Assembly: GCA_964467345.1 (NCBI GenBank)
Contig: CAYXPY010000010.1
Span: 1 to 64,000 of the forward strand
From: SM1-50 sp964467345
Lineage (GTDB): Archaea > Thermoplasmatota > E2 > DHVEG-1
Reading direction: 5' to 3'
Length of the DNA: 64,000 nt
Within the stretch, counting starts at the first letter, position 1; the number at the start of each line of letters is the position of its first letter. Below the pieces are notes generated by a model. That model ran no database searches and was not told the DNA's origin. It saw only the letters and a list, made by a program, of their open reading frames with translations. Positions 42,191 through 52,400 of the stretch are shown piece by piece. Made by a program: the position numbers and the translations under genes.

Positions 42191-42596
42191 AAAAAACGTT
42201 TTATTCCTGTGTACACATAACGCTGCACGCTCACAGATGGCTGAAGGATTGTTACGGACGTCATATGGAGATCACTATAACGTCCAAAGCGCAGGTAGTC
42301 ACCCTACACAAGTCCATCCTCTTGCCATCCAGGTGATGAAGGAAATCGGTATCGATATCTCACATCATCGGTCGAAAAGCATTGATGAATTCCGAGGGAG
42401 TTCTTTTGATGTTGTTGTCACTGTCTGTGATCATGCAAAAGAGTCCTGTCCCTTCTTTCCAGGAAAAAATGTTCTACACAGGGGGTTTTACGACCCCAGC
42501 TCGCTAGAAGAATTCCAGAAGGTGCGTGATGAAATACAGCAATGGATTACGGATTTTTTTGGGATAAAGAAGAACAACAAGGAAGGGGACACCTAA
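42183..42596 (+). CDS. arsC: arsenate reductase, low-MW phosphatase type
   Basis: This 137-residue thioredoxin-coupled ArsC has the P-loop CTHNAARSQMAEG with nucleophile C10, and the pair of redox cysteines in VCDHAKESCPFF (about C82 and C89), which separates ArsC from tyrosine phosphatases. It reduces arsenate to arsenite for export by ACR3. It is translationally coupled to phoU (8-bp overlap), so it would be induced with phosphate uptake. Thioredoxin at 6605-7015 is a possible donor. Confidence 0.93.
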   Translation: MSKKNVLFLCTHNAARSQMAEGLLRTSYGDHYNVQSAGSHPTQVHPLAIQVMKEIGIDISHHRSKSIDEFRGSSFDVVVTVCDHAKESCPFFPGKNVLHRGFYDPSSLEEFQKVRDEIQQWITDFFGIKKNNKEGDT

Positions 42597-42764
42597 GATA
42601 ATATTCGATTTTGTACCTATTCTATCTCTCAATAAATTATATATAATAGGTGATGAATTTAAGTTATGTTGGTACTGATAGAACGGGAGGCAAAAAAGTC
42701 GGTAGCGGTATATTTTTCTTGTTTCCTGGTTCTAGAAAAATGAAAGGATTGGAGGTAGAATACT

Positions 42765-44519
42765 ATGAAAACAAAAAACTATGGGAAGTTGATTTTTTCT
42801 CTTATCGTGCTGTGTGTTTTGTTAGTATCGACAGCACAAGCGCTCCAACAACAAGTGAGTTCAAGAACAGGTGGAGAGCCGCAGGGCAAGGGATGGTACT
42901 GGAAGCAAGAGTATCCGAATTATGCACCACAGGGACTGCCTGATTTTGATCAGCATCAGGACCAATGGAAAAAAATATCACCAGGTCCAAACGGGATGAT
43001 TGATTCAACAGTCGCAGGTGATGATATCTACAACAGCGCTGAGAATTGCATCGCCCCCGGTCCTGATTGTTATCTCAACAGCACAGTTGTTGGTGATGAT
43101 TTGGAGGAATGGATTTTCTGTGGGCCTGTCGCGGTTGCGAATTGTCTATGGTGGTTTGACTCTAAATTTGCTGACCCAGAGGGAGTACCTGGTGATGGTG
43201 AGGATCAATTCATGCTGGTTGAGGACTATGGAGCCGGTGATGATCATGCATCAGCCAATGCTCCGTTGCTTATTGAAAATCTTGCGCGCGCGATGAACAC
43301 GACAGGGATGGGGACGACGTATCTTAACGACATGGAGACCGCGGTCCTTGACTGGTTGACTGCCACGGATCTTACTGATAAGTTCACGGTTCAAAGCTAT
43401 AATCGACCGACCTTTGAGTTTATTGAAGGTGAAATTGAACGAAGCCAAAACGTCATTCTCCTGCTTGGTGATTATGAATACATCATCGGGCCGTTGATGG
43501 TGGATCAATCCCAGATGCTAGGGCCGGTACTCAAGGTGTTGCAGACCAATCCCTTGTGGGACTGCCAAGGATTTATCCCTACCGTTACACGGCTTGACGC
43601 CATCGAAGTTCTTCTGCAGAGTGTCAGCACCTTTGACCCCTGCGAGGTGCAGATAAACGTCTATGACAACCGTCCGGGGAGCCTGCTTGGTCAATCGGTG
43701 GTCAACCCGGGGTATCTGCCTGCACCGACATGGATTCGGTTTGACTTCAACCCGGCTATCACCCTTTCTCCGGGATCGAGTTATTATTTCGATGTTTTCC
43801 AGCTCATCGACAATCCTCATTATTACTGGTGCTATGATGTTGGAAATCCCTACCCGCCTGGTGCGGCTTGGAAGGATAACATCCCAGCATCGCAGGATTG
43901 GGCGTTTATGACAGAGTATTACAACCCACCACCGCATTCTGAGAAACGAGCAGGACACTACGTAACCTGCGCCGGGGTGAATTCCGAGGGGTTATTGATC
44001 GCGTTCAGCGACCCGATTCTGGATGTCGCAGACCCCGCGGCAAACGATCATAACGACCCAGCGTACGTCTCCCATGATGTTTATAACGTCTCGATCGGCT
44101 CCCCTCAGCAGGACATCAACTGTCAGTGGTGGCTGACCGATTATCAAGCAGGCTTTGACTACACCGTCGTCGAGCAGGCACTCGTCATCTGCCCCGTCCC
44201 AGATACCACGCCACCAACCCTTGAGGTCACAAGACCAATCAACGCACTGTATTTCCTCAACACACAGATCATGACGCTCTCAGGAGGAATCTTGGTCATT
44301 GGACCTATCGAGGTTGAAGCGGTTGCCTCTGATGATGAATCAGGCATTGACCGTGTCGAGTTCTACGTCAACCAACAGCTCTTAGGGAACGTGACGACTG
44401 CCCCGTACACGTGGCTCTGGAGCCAGACAGCGTTTTTCAGACAAACGCTGACCGTGAAAGCATTTGATAAAGAAGGAAACAAGGCTTCGAAGGACATAGA
44501 GGTCTGGAAGTTCTTCTAA
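42765..44519 (+). CDS. secreted cysteine-peptidase-like protein with inserted beta domain and Ig-like tail
   Basis: This 584-residue protein has a signal peptide (to about AQA), then a C39/papain-like half-domain with IFCGPVAVANCLWWFDSKF (candidate nucleophile C119). A beta-sandwich insertion follows (about 245-380; CEVQINVYDNRPGSLLGQ, SYYFDVFQ). The second peptidase half has AGHYVTCAGVNSEG (candidate H398) and FSDP. A C-terminal Ig-like domain ends it (from PPTLEVTRPIN; DESGIDRVEFYVNQQLLG). The peptidase assignment rests on the CGP...GHYV pattern only. GGAGG lies 9 nt before the ATG. Probably cell-surface or exported. Confidence 0.78.
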   Translation: MKTKNYGKLIFSLIVLCVLLVSTAQALQQQVSSRTGGEPQGKGWYWKQEYPNYAPQGLPDFDQHQDQWKKISPGPNGMIDSTVAGDDIYNSAENCIAPGPDCYLNSTVVGDDLEEWIFCGPVAVANCLWWFDSKFADPEGVPGDGEDQFMLVEDYGAGDDHASANAPLLIENLARAMNTTGMGTTYLNDMETAVLDWLTATDLTDKFTVQSYNRPTFEFIEGEIERSQNVILLLGDYEYIIGPLMVDQSQMLGPVLKVLQTNPLWDCQGFIPTVTRLDAIEVLLQSVSTFDPCEVQINVYDNRPGSLLGQSVVNPGYLPAPTWIRFDFNPAITLSPGSSYYFDVFQLIDNPHYYWCYDVGNPYPPGAAWKDNIPASQDWAFMTEYYNPPPHSEKRAGHYVTCAGVNSEGLLIAFSDPILDVADPAANDHNDPAYVSHDVYNVSIGSPQQDINCQWWLTDYQAGFDYTVVEQALVICPVPDTTPPTLEVTRPINALYFLNTQIMTLSGGILVIGPIEVEAVASDDESGIDRVEFYVNQQLLGNVTTAPYTWLWSQTAFFRQTLTVKAFDKEGNKASKDIEVWKFF

Positions 44520-44613
44520 GCCTTCTCCTCTCCTTTCTCCCCTTTTTTCCTAAAAACAAAGTAGGAGATACTAATATATTTCTAGGGAGTCTGTATTTAC
44601 CTAGGTGAGGCAG

Positions 44614-46041
44614 ATGAAACAATCACTCTTATTCATTGAGCCACCACGGAATTACTGGTTTGTCATGGGAGAGTACCTTCCCCCGCCCTCCTCGCTGCTG
44701 ATTCTAGCTGCGTATGTGGAAAGAGAGATGCCGGGGGTCGACATCGATATCGTTGACTGTCAGGCGGACCGATTGAACTGGCAGGGTCTTGAACGATACA
44801 TCGAATCCGCAGCACCATCCGTGGTTCTCACCTCGGGTTTTACGACAAACGCGTACACCTGCGCCCGGACCTGTGAGATAGCAAAAACAGTCAACTCGGA
44901 TATCGTGACAATCGCCGGTGGCATTCATTTTTCATTCACCCCTGAAGAATCTTTGCGGAACTTCCCGGAGATCGATTACATCGTCAGAGGAGAAGGTGAA
45001 CGAACAGTTGTCGACCTGCTCAGAACATTGCAAAGCAAGGAAAAAATTGGTTCCGTCGAAGGAATATCCTACCGAAAAAACAACACTATCATCCATAACC
45101 CGACACGTCCTTTGATCGAGAATCTTGACACCTTACCTTATCCAGCGTACCATCTGGTGGAGGATAAAATAAGCCGTTATCATTTCACGATGATGGCAGG
45201 GAGGAACACCAGATACATGATCCTAGAAGGTGCACGCGGATGCCAACATCATTGTTCGTTCTGTACACAATGGAAACATTGGGGTGGTTGCTGGAGAACC
45301 AAATCAGCAAAACGTATCGCTGATGAAATCGAGTTCCTCCATGAGACCTATGGAGGTGTGTTTCTCTGGTTAGCGGATGATAATATGCAGCTTCCGATGA
45401 GAGGAAAAGGTCTCTACGAGGCACTCCACAAGAAACCATGCAAGGAGGACGTCATGCTGTTCTTCCAAGTGCGAACCGATGATATCGCCAACAATCCTGA
45501 GCTTGTTGAGAAGCTACGAGATGTTGGGACATACTGGATGATGTGCGGTGTGGAGAACGATTCAGAGGAGACGCTGAAAGAATATAAAAAAGGAACGAAA
45601 ACCGCTGATGCGTACGCTGCGGTAAAAATACTCCATGAGAACGACATTTTTTGCCATATGATGTTTGTGATCGGAGCCAGGCGGGACACCCATGAGTCCA
45701 TTGAACGGCTCCGGAGGTTCTCCCTTGATCTTGCCCCCGATATCGCGATTTACACCGCGCTTACTCCGTTTCCCGGGACGATGTATTACGATCTTGCCAA
45801 GAAGAATGGATGGATTGAGGATACCAATTACGCGAACTATGATATGGCTCATGCGATCATGCCGACAGAGACACTCAGCAGAAAAGAAGTCCAGGAGGAA
45901 CTCTGGCGTTGCTATCAGACTTTTTTTGGGTCCATGAGAAAAAACATCGCTGGTGTGCTGTCAAAAAACAAGTTGAAGCGAACGATGTACCGTCACATGG
46001 CAGGTCAGTTCGTCCTTGGGAAATTCAGGCGGTTGATTTGA
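44614..46041 (+). CDS. B12-binding radical SAM protein
   Basis: This 475-residue protein has an N-terminal cobalamin-binding domain (about 1-150; PPPSSLLILAAYVERE, SGFTTNAYTCARTCEIAK, VRGEGERTVVDLL). A radical SAM core follows with CQHHCSFCTQW (CX3CX2C) after LEGARG, and later WLADDNMQL and VIGARRDT. Class B methylases and cyclases share this layout; the substrate is unknown. The ATG at 44614 has AGGTGAGG directly before it. The next gene overlaps its stop by 4 bp. Confidence 0.88.
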   Translation: MKQSLLFIEPPRNYWFVMGEYLPPPSSLLILAAYVEREMPGVDIDIVDCQADRLNWQGLERYIESAAPSVVLTSGFTTNAYTCARTCEIAKTVNSDIVTIAGGIHFSFTPEESLRNFPEIDYIVRGEGERTVVDLLRTLQSKEKIGSVEGISYRKNNTIIHNPTRPLIENLDTLPYPAYHLVEDKISRYHFTMMAGRNTRYMILEGARGCQHHCSFCTQWKHWGGCWRTKSAKRIADEIEFLHETYGGVFLWLADDNMQLPMRGKGLYEALHKKPCKEDVMLFFQVRTDDIANNPELVEKLRDVGTYWMMCGVENDSEETLKEYKKGTKTADAYAAVKILHENDIFCHMMFVIGARRDTHESIERLRRFSLDLAPDIAIYTALTPFPGTMYYDLAKKNGWIEDTNYANYDMAHAIMPTETLSRKEVQEELWRCYQTFFGSMRKNIAGVLSKNKLKRTMYRHMAGQFVLGKFRRLI

Positions 46042-46742
46042 AGCAACGAACCACCGTTTTCTTTTATCTCAGCCTATCAATGATTGGGATACTGCTGCTT
46101 TCCGCTATTATGTTGCAGGCATCAAGGTCGATTGTGCGACTTTCCTTTGTTGAGAGAGTATTTTTAGGAAGCATCTTTGTTTTTCTCTGTAGTATCGGTG
46201 TATCGCTTTGTGTTCGTCCGAACTGGATGACGCGAAAAGTTTTAAAAAAAGACACTATGCGAGTCAACCAGGGTCATGAGGTGATACGATGTTTCATCGG
46301 GCATCATCCTGACTGTTCTGTTTTTGATCATCACCGAATCACTTTTGGAAAAAAAACCTGGTGTGCAGGATGCATCGGGTTGTTGATTGGTTGCCTTCTA
46401 TCCAGTGGTCTGATGATCCTGTATGTGCTATGGAATCTTATTTTGGCTGCATCGATGTATTCAGTCTTGTTTTTCTTTGGTATACTCTGTATCATCCTTG
46501 TCTATGCAGAACTGTTCATCGGAAGCCGTTGGCGTCTGATACATATCCTGTTGAACAGCATGCTGATTGTGGGTTTCTTCTTTATCACAATCAGCATCGG
46601 TGAGCAGACCGGGGACGTCGTCGATGGGTTTTTCACCATCGTGCTTTGCCTGCTTTGGCTTGATACACGGATTATACTTTCAAAATGGAGGCATAGCCTC
46701 CTCTGCAACAACTGTCCAGAATCGTGTAAAACATACTCGTAA
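46038..46742 (+). CDS. DUF2085-like membrane protein
   Basis: About 234 residues with five or six membrane helices. A conserved soluble motif in the middle, CFIGHHPDCSVFDHHRITF then WCAGCIGLLIG, has Cys/His residues that may bind a metal, as in DUF2085 proteins. A Cys pair ends the protein (LLCNNCPESC). The start is uncertain: TTG at 46038 overlaps the upstream stop (TTGA); the frame itself is open to 45909, but that part lies over the radical SAM gene. Converges on the zinc-ribbon protein. Confidence 0.7.
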   Translation: MKQRTTVFFYLSLSMIGILLLSAIMLQASRSIVRLSFVERVFLGSIFVFLCSIGVSLCVRPNWMTRKVLKKDTMRVNQGHEVIRCFIGHHPDCSVFDHHRITFGKKTWCAGCIGLLIGCLLSSGLMILYVLWNLILAASMYSVLFFFGILCIILVYAELFIGSRWRLIHILLNSMLIVGFFFITISIGEQTGDVVDGFFTIVLCLLWLDTRIILSKWRHSLLCNNCPESCKTYS

Positions 46743-46746
46743 GTGA

Positions 46747-47094
46747 TTATTTCCTGGAGATGACGCGGATCCCAAAGATGATGATGAACAGCGCAATCAC
46801 CCCAGCAAAGATCCAGTTCCACTGCACCGAGTTGACCCAGGACAGCCAGCTGTAGGTGTTCGCCATCTGTTTCAGGACCAGTTCAAAGAGGATCGCAAGA
46901 CCAATCAGGATGATAATAATCCCCCAGAACATCGCCCAGCCACGGTTGTTTTTCCCACCAGCACATTCATCCTCACATCGCTGGTCCCTCTCTCGTCGCT
47001 GATCATAGCTTGGACCCTGCAGTGAGGCGCCACAGAATTTACAATACGTGGCATCATCATCGTTTTGTTTCCCACATTTCGCACAATATACCAT
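46747..47094 (-). CDS. zinc-ribbon membrane protein (1)
   Basis: This 115-residue protein begins with a zinc ribbon (MVYCAKCGKQN and YCKFCGASL). A charged linker with two more cysteines and two membrane helices (about 53-74 and 92-111) follow. Proteins of this make-up are common in archaea; function unknown. It shares its layout with the larger gene at 47151-47849. Confidence 0.82.
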   Translation of the reverse strand: MVYCAKCGKQNDDDATYCKFCGASLQGPSYDQRRERDQRCEDECAGGKNNRGWAMFWGIIIILIGLAILFELVLKQMANTYSWLSWVNSVQWNWIFAGVIALFIIIFGIRVISRK

Positions 47095-47150
47095 TACCTC
47101 TACCTCTCTGTTTCCTTTTTTTGAACAGTTCGTTCTCTTTCCATTCTTTT

Positions 47151-47849
47151 TTACGGTTTTTTCTCTGGTTCTCGGGGCATATTCAACGCAAGAACCACAT
47201 ACCCAATAAGAAGCACCAGCACGAAGATCGAAGGCAGGGCGTTTTCAAGGCTTACAGCCGCTGTGCCTAGATCTGCGATATTCAACCGATGTCGCAGGTC
47301 GCGAAGCATCTGGGCGACCACCCAGAGGATCAGGATGAAGGCAACCGCATGCAACAACGGTGAGAACACCCGGAATTTGAATGATTTTTTCGCAAAATAC
47401 GAGGTATAGTTCGAAAGCAGGGTGATAGCAAACAGCGGCAGTAAGAAGGCCAGCAGAACCGAGGTGACCGCGGTCATATCCCAGACATCTTCGACAGTGA
47501 CCCGCAGGACTTCGATGACGATACGCAGGATAATCAGAAACAGGAAACTCGACAGCAGCGGCCCAAGGATCCCAAAGGAACGGTCGTACCAGTTCTCCAT
47601 GGATTTGCTTGCATGATCAACCCGATGTCCTAAGCGTTTTCCCGCCTGCTCTGAGTCTTCTTGGACGCGACGGGCGGCACGGGTCAGGGAATCACCAAGG
47701 TTTTTCCCCATTTGTTCCATGTTCTGCGCAAAGGCTTTCGCATGGTCCTCGATCGTGGACTGGGTCTCATGTTTGAGTTCAGAACCACAGTTCGTACAAA
47801 AGACGGCGTCAGCAGCGTTGTTCTTTCCACAGGAAGGGCAACTTGCCAT
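47151..47849 (-). CDS. zinc-ribbon membrane protein (2)
   Basis: This 232-residue protein has an N-terminal zinc ribbon (ASCPSCGKNN, FCTNCGSEL), an amphipathic helical region (FAQNMEQMGKNLGDSLTRAA) and about four membrane helices. The start at 47849 is chosen because GGGAG lies 7 nt upstream and MASCPSCGK is the usual beginning. Function unknown. Confidence 0.82.
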   Translation of the reverse strand: MASCPSCGKNNAADAVFCTNCGSELKHETQSTIEDHAKAFAQNMEQMGKNLGDSLTRAARRVQEDSEQAGKRLGHRVDHASKSMENWYDRSFGILGPLLSSFLFLIILRIVIEVLRVTVEDVWDMTAVTSVLLAFLLPLFAITLLSNYTSYFAKKSFKFRVFSPLLHAVAFILILWVVAQMLRDLRHRLNIADLGTAAVSLENALPSIFVLVLLIGYVVLALNMPREPEKKP

Positions 47850-47946
47850 AGTTTTTCTCCCAAAGCAACATAAGAATACCGGTTCCTCTCTTTTATACGT
47901 TACGCTTCCGGTTTTTTGCATGAATCAGAAAAAAAAAAAAGGATTG

Positions 47947-48561
47947 TTAGTCTTCTTTTTTCATCTGAGAAGGCGGCTGGGACGCATCGGAAGGTTCTTC
48001 AGTGGCAGGCTGAGGTTCTGATAGAGGTTGTTCTTTTTCCGTAGCGACATGGCCGATGACCTTTTTTGCCAAAAACTCCCGTATCTCCTCAGGTTTCGTC
48101 GAATCGATGCCGAAATACTCAGGGAACAACCGGGTCGTGGTCAACAGCTCTGTCGCCCCGTGCGGCTCAGAGTGAATCAGATGCATGCTCATCAGCTGGT
48201 CCACATCACCATAGATCCGCTCCCCGATCATATGACGCAGGTTGGATTGCTTCACCGGCTGATGAAACGCAATTAATGCTAATGTCTTAAGCAGGTCTGT
48301 TTTTATCTCTGGTTTTGCCACCATCATGGATTTCTCAGTGAAGGTTTTTTTCACCTGCATGATGAACTTGGTCCCAGCTTTCACGATCTCAAGGGAGGTG
48401 TCGGTCTTCCGCTCGATGTTATATGACTCCATGAGATGTTCGATAGCCTCAGTGACCTGCTTGGGTGATAACCCAGTGGTCTCCTGGATCTCCTCAACGC
48501 TGAGTGGTTTTCCAGCGGAGAAAAGTAAGGATTCAACCATGCGGTCTTCTTTGATACTCAT
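47947..48561 (-). CDS. scpB: segregation and condensation protein ScpB
   Basis: This 204-residue kleisin-partner protein has two winged helices (about 5-70 and 85-155) with VEEIQETTGLSPKQVTEAI, LALIAFHQPVKQSNLRHMIG and TRLFPEYFGID. An acidic, Pro/Ser-rich tail follows. It binds ScpA and completes the archaeal SMC condensin complex. GAGGAG lies 7 nt before the ATG. Third gene of the smc operon. Confidence 0.92.
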   Translation of the reverse strand: MSIKEDRMVESLLFSAGKPLSVEEIQETTGLSPKQVTEAIEHLMESYNIERKTDTSLEIVKAGTKFIMQVKKTFTEKSMMVAKPEIKTDLLKTLALIAFHQPVKQSNLRHMIGERIYGDVDQLMSMHLIHSEPHGATELLTTTRLFPEYFGIDSTKPEEIREFLAKKVIGHVATEKEQPLSEPQPATEEPSDASQPPSQMKKED

Positions 48562-48574
48562 CGTTGTTCTCCTC

Positions 48575-49441
48575 TCAGGTATACCCTATAGTTTTAATAA
48601 AAATTTCTCCATAGGGGAATTGCTTTTGATGAACGATAATCTTTTTTTCATAGGCAAGGAATAAAATCGAGACGAACGTTTTAATGCGCTCCTCAGCACT
48701 CTCAACCCCGCAGATCTCGGTAAAGTTCATGGTGTTGCCGGGGAACTGACAGATCTTCTCCCAGACCGATGCGACATCCTCTTCGATATGGTCCTCATGG
48801 GCGGAGCCCTTCATTTTCTTGCGTGCCTTCTCCTTCAGCGCGATTCGCTCCTCCTGACGGAGCTGATCCAGCATCTGATATTGCTCTGATTCTTTACGGG
48901 CCTCATCAAAGGCGCTGAGCAGCTCAATAAGAGTGACCTTCCGTGTAGAATCACGACGCAGCGGCTCCTCAAGAGGCGGTTGAGGCATCTTCATGAGCAG
49001 ATTCGTATACGAGTATTCATCGTCATTGGCCATCCAAGGGACCTGCGGGATGTCCTCCCAGCCGAAACCCTGGTCGATCTCAGGTTCTTTTGTCTCCATG
49101 TTAACGACCAGATGATCGCTTTGCATCCGAAGCACCTTCCAAGCCATGTAGATGATCTTACCTGCGGTGAGCAAATCGATTTTCTCTTTCTTGGCACGTT
49201 TCAGATACATGGTGGAAAAACCAACAAGGTCAATCTCCCAGGGGTTCATATGCTGGTTCAGTACAAGATCAAAGGCGAGGAACACAGACCGGTCAAAGGG
49301 ATTCTCAATAGAGGCAGACTGCCCACTGGATGCGGCTTTTGCCATCTCAAGATATTGATTCATCCTGGTCATATCGTTGTTCTCATCAATGAGGGCCTTA
49401 TGAAATAACAAATGGTTGATGACGTCGTTATCCAGCTCCAT
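48575..49441 (-). CDS. scpA: segregation and condensation protein ScpA (kleisin)
   Basis: This 288-residue kleisin has DLVLNQHMNPWEIDLVGFSTMYL near the N terminus, the typical SMC-neck binding region. A variable middle and a C-terminal winged helix (FTEICGVESAEERIKTFVSILFLAYEKKI) follow. The start at 49441 is chosen because AGGAGGTG is upstream; it overlaps smc by 14 bp. The frame extends 78 bp further upstream without a ribosome site. Confidence 0.92.
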   Translation of the reverse strand: MELDNDVINHLLFHKALIDENNDMTRMNQYLEMAKAASSGQSASIENPFDRSVFLAFDLVLNQHMNPWEIDLVGFSTMYLKRAKKEKIDLLTAGKIIYMAWKVLRMQSDHLVVNMETKEPEIDQGFGWEDIPQVPWMANDDEYSYTNLLMKMPQPPLEEPLRRDSTRKVTLIELLSAFDEARKESEQYQMLDQLRQEERIALKEKARKKMKGSAHEDHIEEDVASVWEKICQFPGNTMNFTEICGVESAEERIKTFVSILFLAYEKKIIVHQKQFPYGEIFIKTIGYT

Positions 49442-52400
49442 GCGGGAGCACCTCCTGTACACTTGTCCTGGTTCGGATTTCACCTTTCGGTCCGACTGAA
49501 TCAGGGTCGATGTTTCCAATCATCTCTGAGATGCCGGAATCATGCATCGTAACCCCATAAAGGTAATTGGCTTCTTTGAGTGCGATCTTCCGCAGGGAGA
49601 CACTGATGAACTGGGTATGCTCTGCACGGTTTTTTATCATCCGTGATACAATCTCAGCGTTGACACCATCAAGGAACATGTCGATTTCATCAAGCACGTA
49701 GAACGGGCTTGGGTCGTACTGCTGAATCGCGAAGATAAACGCAAGAGAGGCGATGCTTTTCTCACCACCAGACAAGGCAGCAAGCCGTAAGACTTTCTTG
49801 CCATGAGGCCGGGCTTTGATGGTCAGACCACCATCAAAGACACTTTCTTCGTTTTCCAGCAGCAGCTCTGCTTCCCCACCCTCAGATAATTGCCCGTAAA
49901 TCTCCTTGAAGTTCTTGTTGATCTCATCGTAAATTTCGAAGAATCGTTCTTTTTTCTTACTGGTGATCTCCCCGACGAGCTTGACGAGGTTCTTCTTCTG
50001 ATCATTCAGATGGTCGATATCCTCATCGAACTTCTTTTTCCGCTCCATCTGATGCTCGTATTCCTCCAGGGCACGCATGTTGACTGGTTCAAGCTGCTGC
50101 ATGGTCTGCTCAATAGAAAGAATGGTTTCTTTCATCGACTCAATTGCCGGGAGTTTCTTCTCCGTGATCTCCATATGGTATAAGGCAATCTCCTTGTCAA
50201 ACTCCTTGAGTGAATCCTCAAGGGTTGGCAGCCGGTATTTCGCCCGTGCGATCAAATCAAGATAAGACTCTGTTTTTGTGTTCAGGCTTTCCAGTTCGTT
50301 TTCAATCCCCAGCGTCTTTTTGTAAAGGGAGTCACGCTCTAGGGCAAGCTGCCTGGTCTTCCCACTCATCGTCTCCTCGACGGTCATCAGGGTCTGCAGC
50401 TCGTTTTGTGTTTTCGCACGGGTTTCCTTCAGCTCTTGAATCGCTTTTTTTAAGTCTTCCACATCGGCATCAATGCTACTGCTGCGTGCGGAAAGCTCGG
50501 TTTTCCGTTCGTTTAATAACTCTATCTTCTTTTGGATCGTCTGCTGTTCACTATGCAGTTTGAGTGCATTTTCTTGAAGCTCTGTGACGGTTTTTTCAAG
50601 ACCGCGGACCGCCTGAGCGACCTCTTTTTTTGTGCTTTTCAGCAGATGTTTCCCTTTTTCTTCTTTTAACGCGTCAAGCTCTTTGAGTCGTTGTTCACAT
50701 TCACTCAGGGACGAAAGGATCTGTTGACTTTCCGTTTCGATTGATTCTTTTTCTTTTTGTTTTGCCTCAAGGTCTTTTGCGAGAAGGTCAATTTTACCAT
50801 GAAACTCTTTTTTCCGCAGCTCAAGGTCCTTTGCTTGGGTCTCTGCATCGGATAGTCCTTTGAGTGACCGGACAGCGATTTCCAGCTCCCCGATGTCTTT
50901 CTTCAGTTGGGCTAGCTCCTCGGATAACTGATCCTGGCTTTGGATAGCGGCATTCAGCTTTCTGGTGATCTCATCAAGGTTCTGTTGATCCGCACTGCCA
51001 AAGGAGAGTCGTTGACTGGGTTGACTACCTCCGATCATGGCACCGCTTGCCTCTATCAGACCCCCTTTCATGTCGACGAGTCGGACCCCGCCCATGAGGC
51101 GGCGGGCATCAGAGAGGGTGTTGACGACGACGGTATCACCAAATACGTACCAGAACGCACCACGGTATTCCTGATCGAATCGGATCAGATCAATCGCGTA
51201 CCCAAGGGCGCTTTCATCCTTCGCCGTCATCAGAGATTGCGCCCGTGGTTTACCCACGATCATCTTATTGATCGGCAGGAATGTCGCTCGTCCGAGCTTG
51301 TTTTTCTGCAGATACCCGATTGCCTCGGCTGCTGCCGCGTCATTCTCAACGACGACAGCCTGCATCCGTGGACCCGCGGCGATCTCCAAGGGTACGGTAT
51401 ATTTCTCATCGACCTGTGCAAGCTCAGCTATCGTGCCACGTATGCCTTTAAGTTCCCCGGTGTTCCGGGCAGCAAGAATCGATTCGACGGCAGCGTTGTA
51501 TTTTGCACCAACCGTCTGTGCCGCTTCACGCTCAGCCTGCAGCTTGGACTGCTCCCGCTGCAACCGAAGGACGGCTTTTTCAAGATCAGCAAGGTGTTCT
51601 GTTATCTCGGATTCCCGTTTCCTCTTCTCGAAGAGCTGTTTTTCTGATTCTTTTACTTTTTTACTGCTCTCCTGTTTTCCCTTCTGCAGTTCACTGATCT
51701 GCCAGTCGATGTCTTTGCATTCAAACTCATAGGTGGATTTGGTTTCCTGTACTTCGGCGATCTGGAGGTCTAAGGCATCGAGTTTTTCTTTGAGTCGGTC
51801 CCTGGTCAGCTCAACGTCATGTTTCTGGGTCTGTTTCTTGTCATACTCCTCCCGCATCTTGACAAGCTCCCGGGTGATGTCCATGGAAGCGTCATCGGAT
51901 TGTGCGATCTCATCCCGGAGTGTGGAAAGCTCCTGTTCCTTTGTCTTCAGTGTCGCCTCAAGATCCTGGATTTTTATGGTAAGCTCGTTTTGTTGGGTCG
52001 TGTATTCCTCAAGCTCCTTGGAGAGCTCTTGACGTGATGATTCGAGTTCTTCTTTTTCTTTTTTCTTCTCAGCAACCTCATCATTTGAGTAGTTAATTCG
52101 TTCGTCTATCTTGATGGTCTCGGAGCGAAACCCGTCTATTTTTTCTTTGATGCCGGAGGCTTCGGTGCCGCCAGCGTCACCGATTTTCTTTTCCACCTCA
52201 TCGAGTTTCTGCTGCAGCTGGGTGTACTGGGTCTTTAATTGCTCTTTCTGATCTTCGAATTTCTTCTGCTCCGTCTCATAGGATTGAATCTGTTTTTCAA
52301 CCTCAAGGATCTGTGATTCGACCTCCTGTTTCTTCTTACAGGCGATCATCGCTTTCGTCTCATAGAGCTTATCTTTGAGCTCTTTGTAATGAAACGCTGC

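Noticed and set aside
42650..42943. 97-codon plus-strand frame before the cysteine-peptidase-like gene
   Set aside because: Overlaps the signal peptide region of the better supported gene, which has a strong ribosome site; translation lacks character.
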